DNA of 21,088 nt. Source: a virus. The notes beneath the pieces are model-generated. The model was not told the origin of the DNA, ran no database searches, and worked only from the letters and a program-made list of their open reading frames with translations. A program made the position numbers and the translations under genes. Where the stretch lies: the IMG/VR virus record IMGVR_UViG_3300047163_000029, positions 1 to 21,088 of that record. One strand, written 5' to 3'. Of the stretch, positions 20,655 to 21,088 are shown one piece after another; positions within the stretch are counted from its first letter, which is position 1; each line of letters opens with the position of its first letter.

Positions 20655-21088
20655 TCGTCATTGAATCGAAACTCGCACAGGTGATGGCTTTGCATCTTGG
20701 GGAAAGCAGTCACAAAGATATCGAGCACGGTCTATGCGTCATGGAGGCCGTGAGCTTCGTAGCTGGAGAGCCTTGGTCGGATACGCCGACATGCGCATGT
20801 CCAGTGATCTCTGCCTTTATGCGCTCGTGGAGCGACTTGCTGCCGAATGACGAGGAGAGAGACCGCCTGCTCAAGCCGCTGATCCCATCGCTGGTGGATA
20901 GCAAATCCACAGCGGCGGTCGAGGAGCGCCGCTCCTACATGGCGCTTGACTGGTTGGTGCGTGTCTATACGCCTAAGTTCCTCGATCTGGTTCCAACTCT
21001 CGCGCCTCACGCGAAGGCGCTTCGTGATCTGGAAGAAATCGCGGACTTAGCAGGCGCTGCCGCTGCAGGAACCTTGACGGCTGCGGCC
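20651..21088 (+). CDS. Conserved hypothetical protein, 3' end outside the window
   Basis: The ATG is preceded by a strong GGGAGG site. 146 codons are visible with no stop before the edge. The central part (GLCVMEAVSFVAGEPWSDTP, then CACPVISAFMRSWSDLLP, RLLKPLIPSLVDSK and MALDWLVRVYTPKFLDL) matches a conserved pattern known to me from hypothetical proteins in phages and actinobacteria, with a paired CxC and a DW motif. Function is unknown. It is the last visible gene of the plus-strand early operon, coupled to the 42-aa micro-ORF. Confidence 0.7.
   Translation, partial: MIVIESKLAQVMALHLGESSHKDIEHGLCVMEAVSFVAGEPWSDTPTCACPVISAFMRSWSDLLPNDEERDRLLKPLIPSLVDSKSTAAVEERRSYMALDWLVRVYTPKFLDLVPTLAPHAKALRDLEEIADLAGAAAAGTLTAAA

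Overview
The window looks like part of a tailed bacteriophage or prophage (Caudoviricetes) from a GC-rich, probably proteobacterial, host. The basis is a contiguous head-packaging cassette (small and large terminase, portal, Mu gpF-like protein, DUF2213 scaffold/protease, cement protein, DUF2184-type major capsid), a phage replication and recombination set (VapE-type primase-helicase, VRR-NUC nuclease, DEAH helicase, RecT-like annealing protein, Gp157-like protein), and the tight start-stop overlaps typical of phage operons. No integrase, lysis cassette, tail tape measure or RNA gene is visible, and both edges cut through genes.

Layout. Positions 1-12295 (minus strand) hold the late operon. 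Read in the direction of transcription it runs: TerS, TerL, portal, gpF-like, 61-aa protein, 29-aa membrane protein, DUF6527-like zinc protein, ParB-like protein, second 29-aa membrane protein, Nudix-DUF2213 fusion, cement protein, major capsid, and then a series of less familiar structural or hypothetical proteins running off the left edge. A consensus -35 (TTGACA) lies just upstream of TerS. Positions 12385-12840 (minus) encode a possible Q-like antiterminator with its own extended -10 promoter. Positions 12841-13417 are largely noncoding and have origin-like structure: eight GTTAC/GTAAC half-sites, a C10-containing G-quadruplex motif, a 17-nt alternating AT tract and an 11-bp triple repeat.

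Positions 13418-17920 (minus) form a replication operon: a Cro-like HTH protein, a DEAH helicase with a zinc finger, a VRR-NUC nuclease and a TOPRIM/VapE primase-helicase. Positions 17921-18026 are a divergent promoter/operator with a perfect 8-bp inverted repeat. Positions 18027-21088 (plus) form a second early operon: 52-aa and 29-aa micro-ORFs, a Dam-type adenine methylase, the RecT-like protein, the Gp157-like protein, a 42-aa micro-ORF and a truncated conserved hypothetical gene.

A likely reading is that the HTH protein sets the balance between the two divergent early operons, the replication genes act on the adjacent origin-like region, and the Q-like protein then opens the late operon. 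The least explained parts are the 12.8-13.4 kb region, the Nudix-scaffold fusion, the paired 29-aa membrane proteins, and the signal peptide on a structural-type protein. No wholly new multi-gene system can be proven from the sequence alone.
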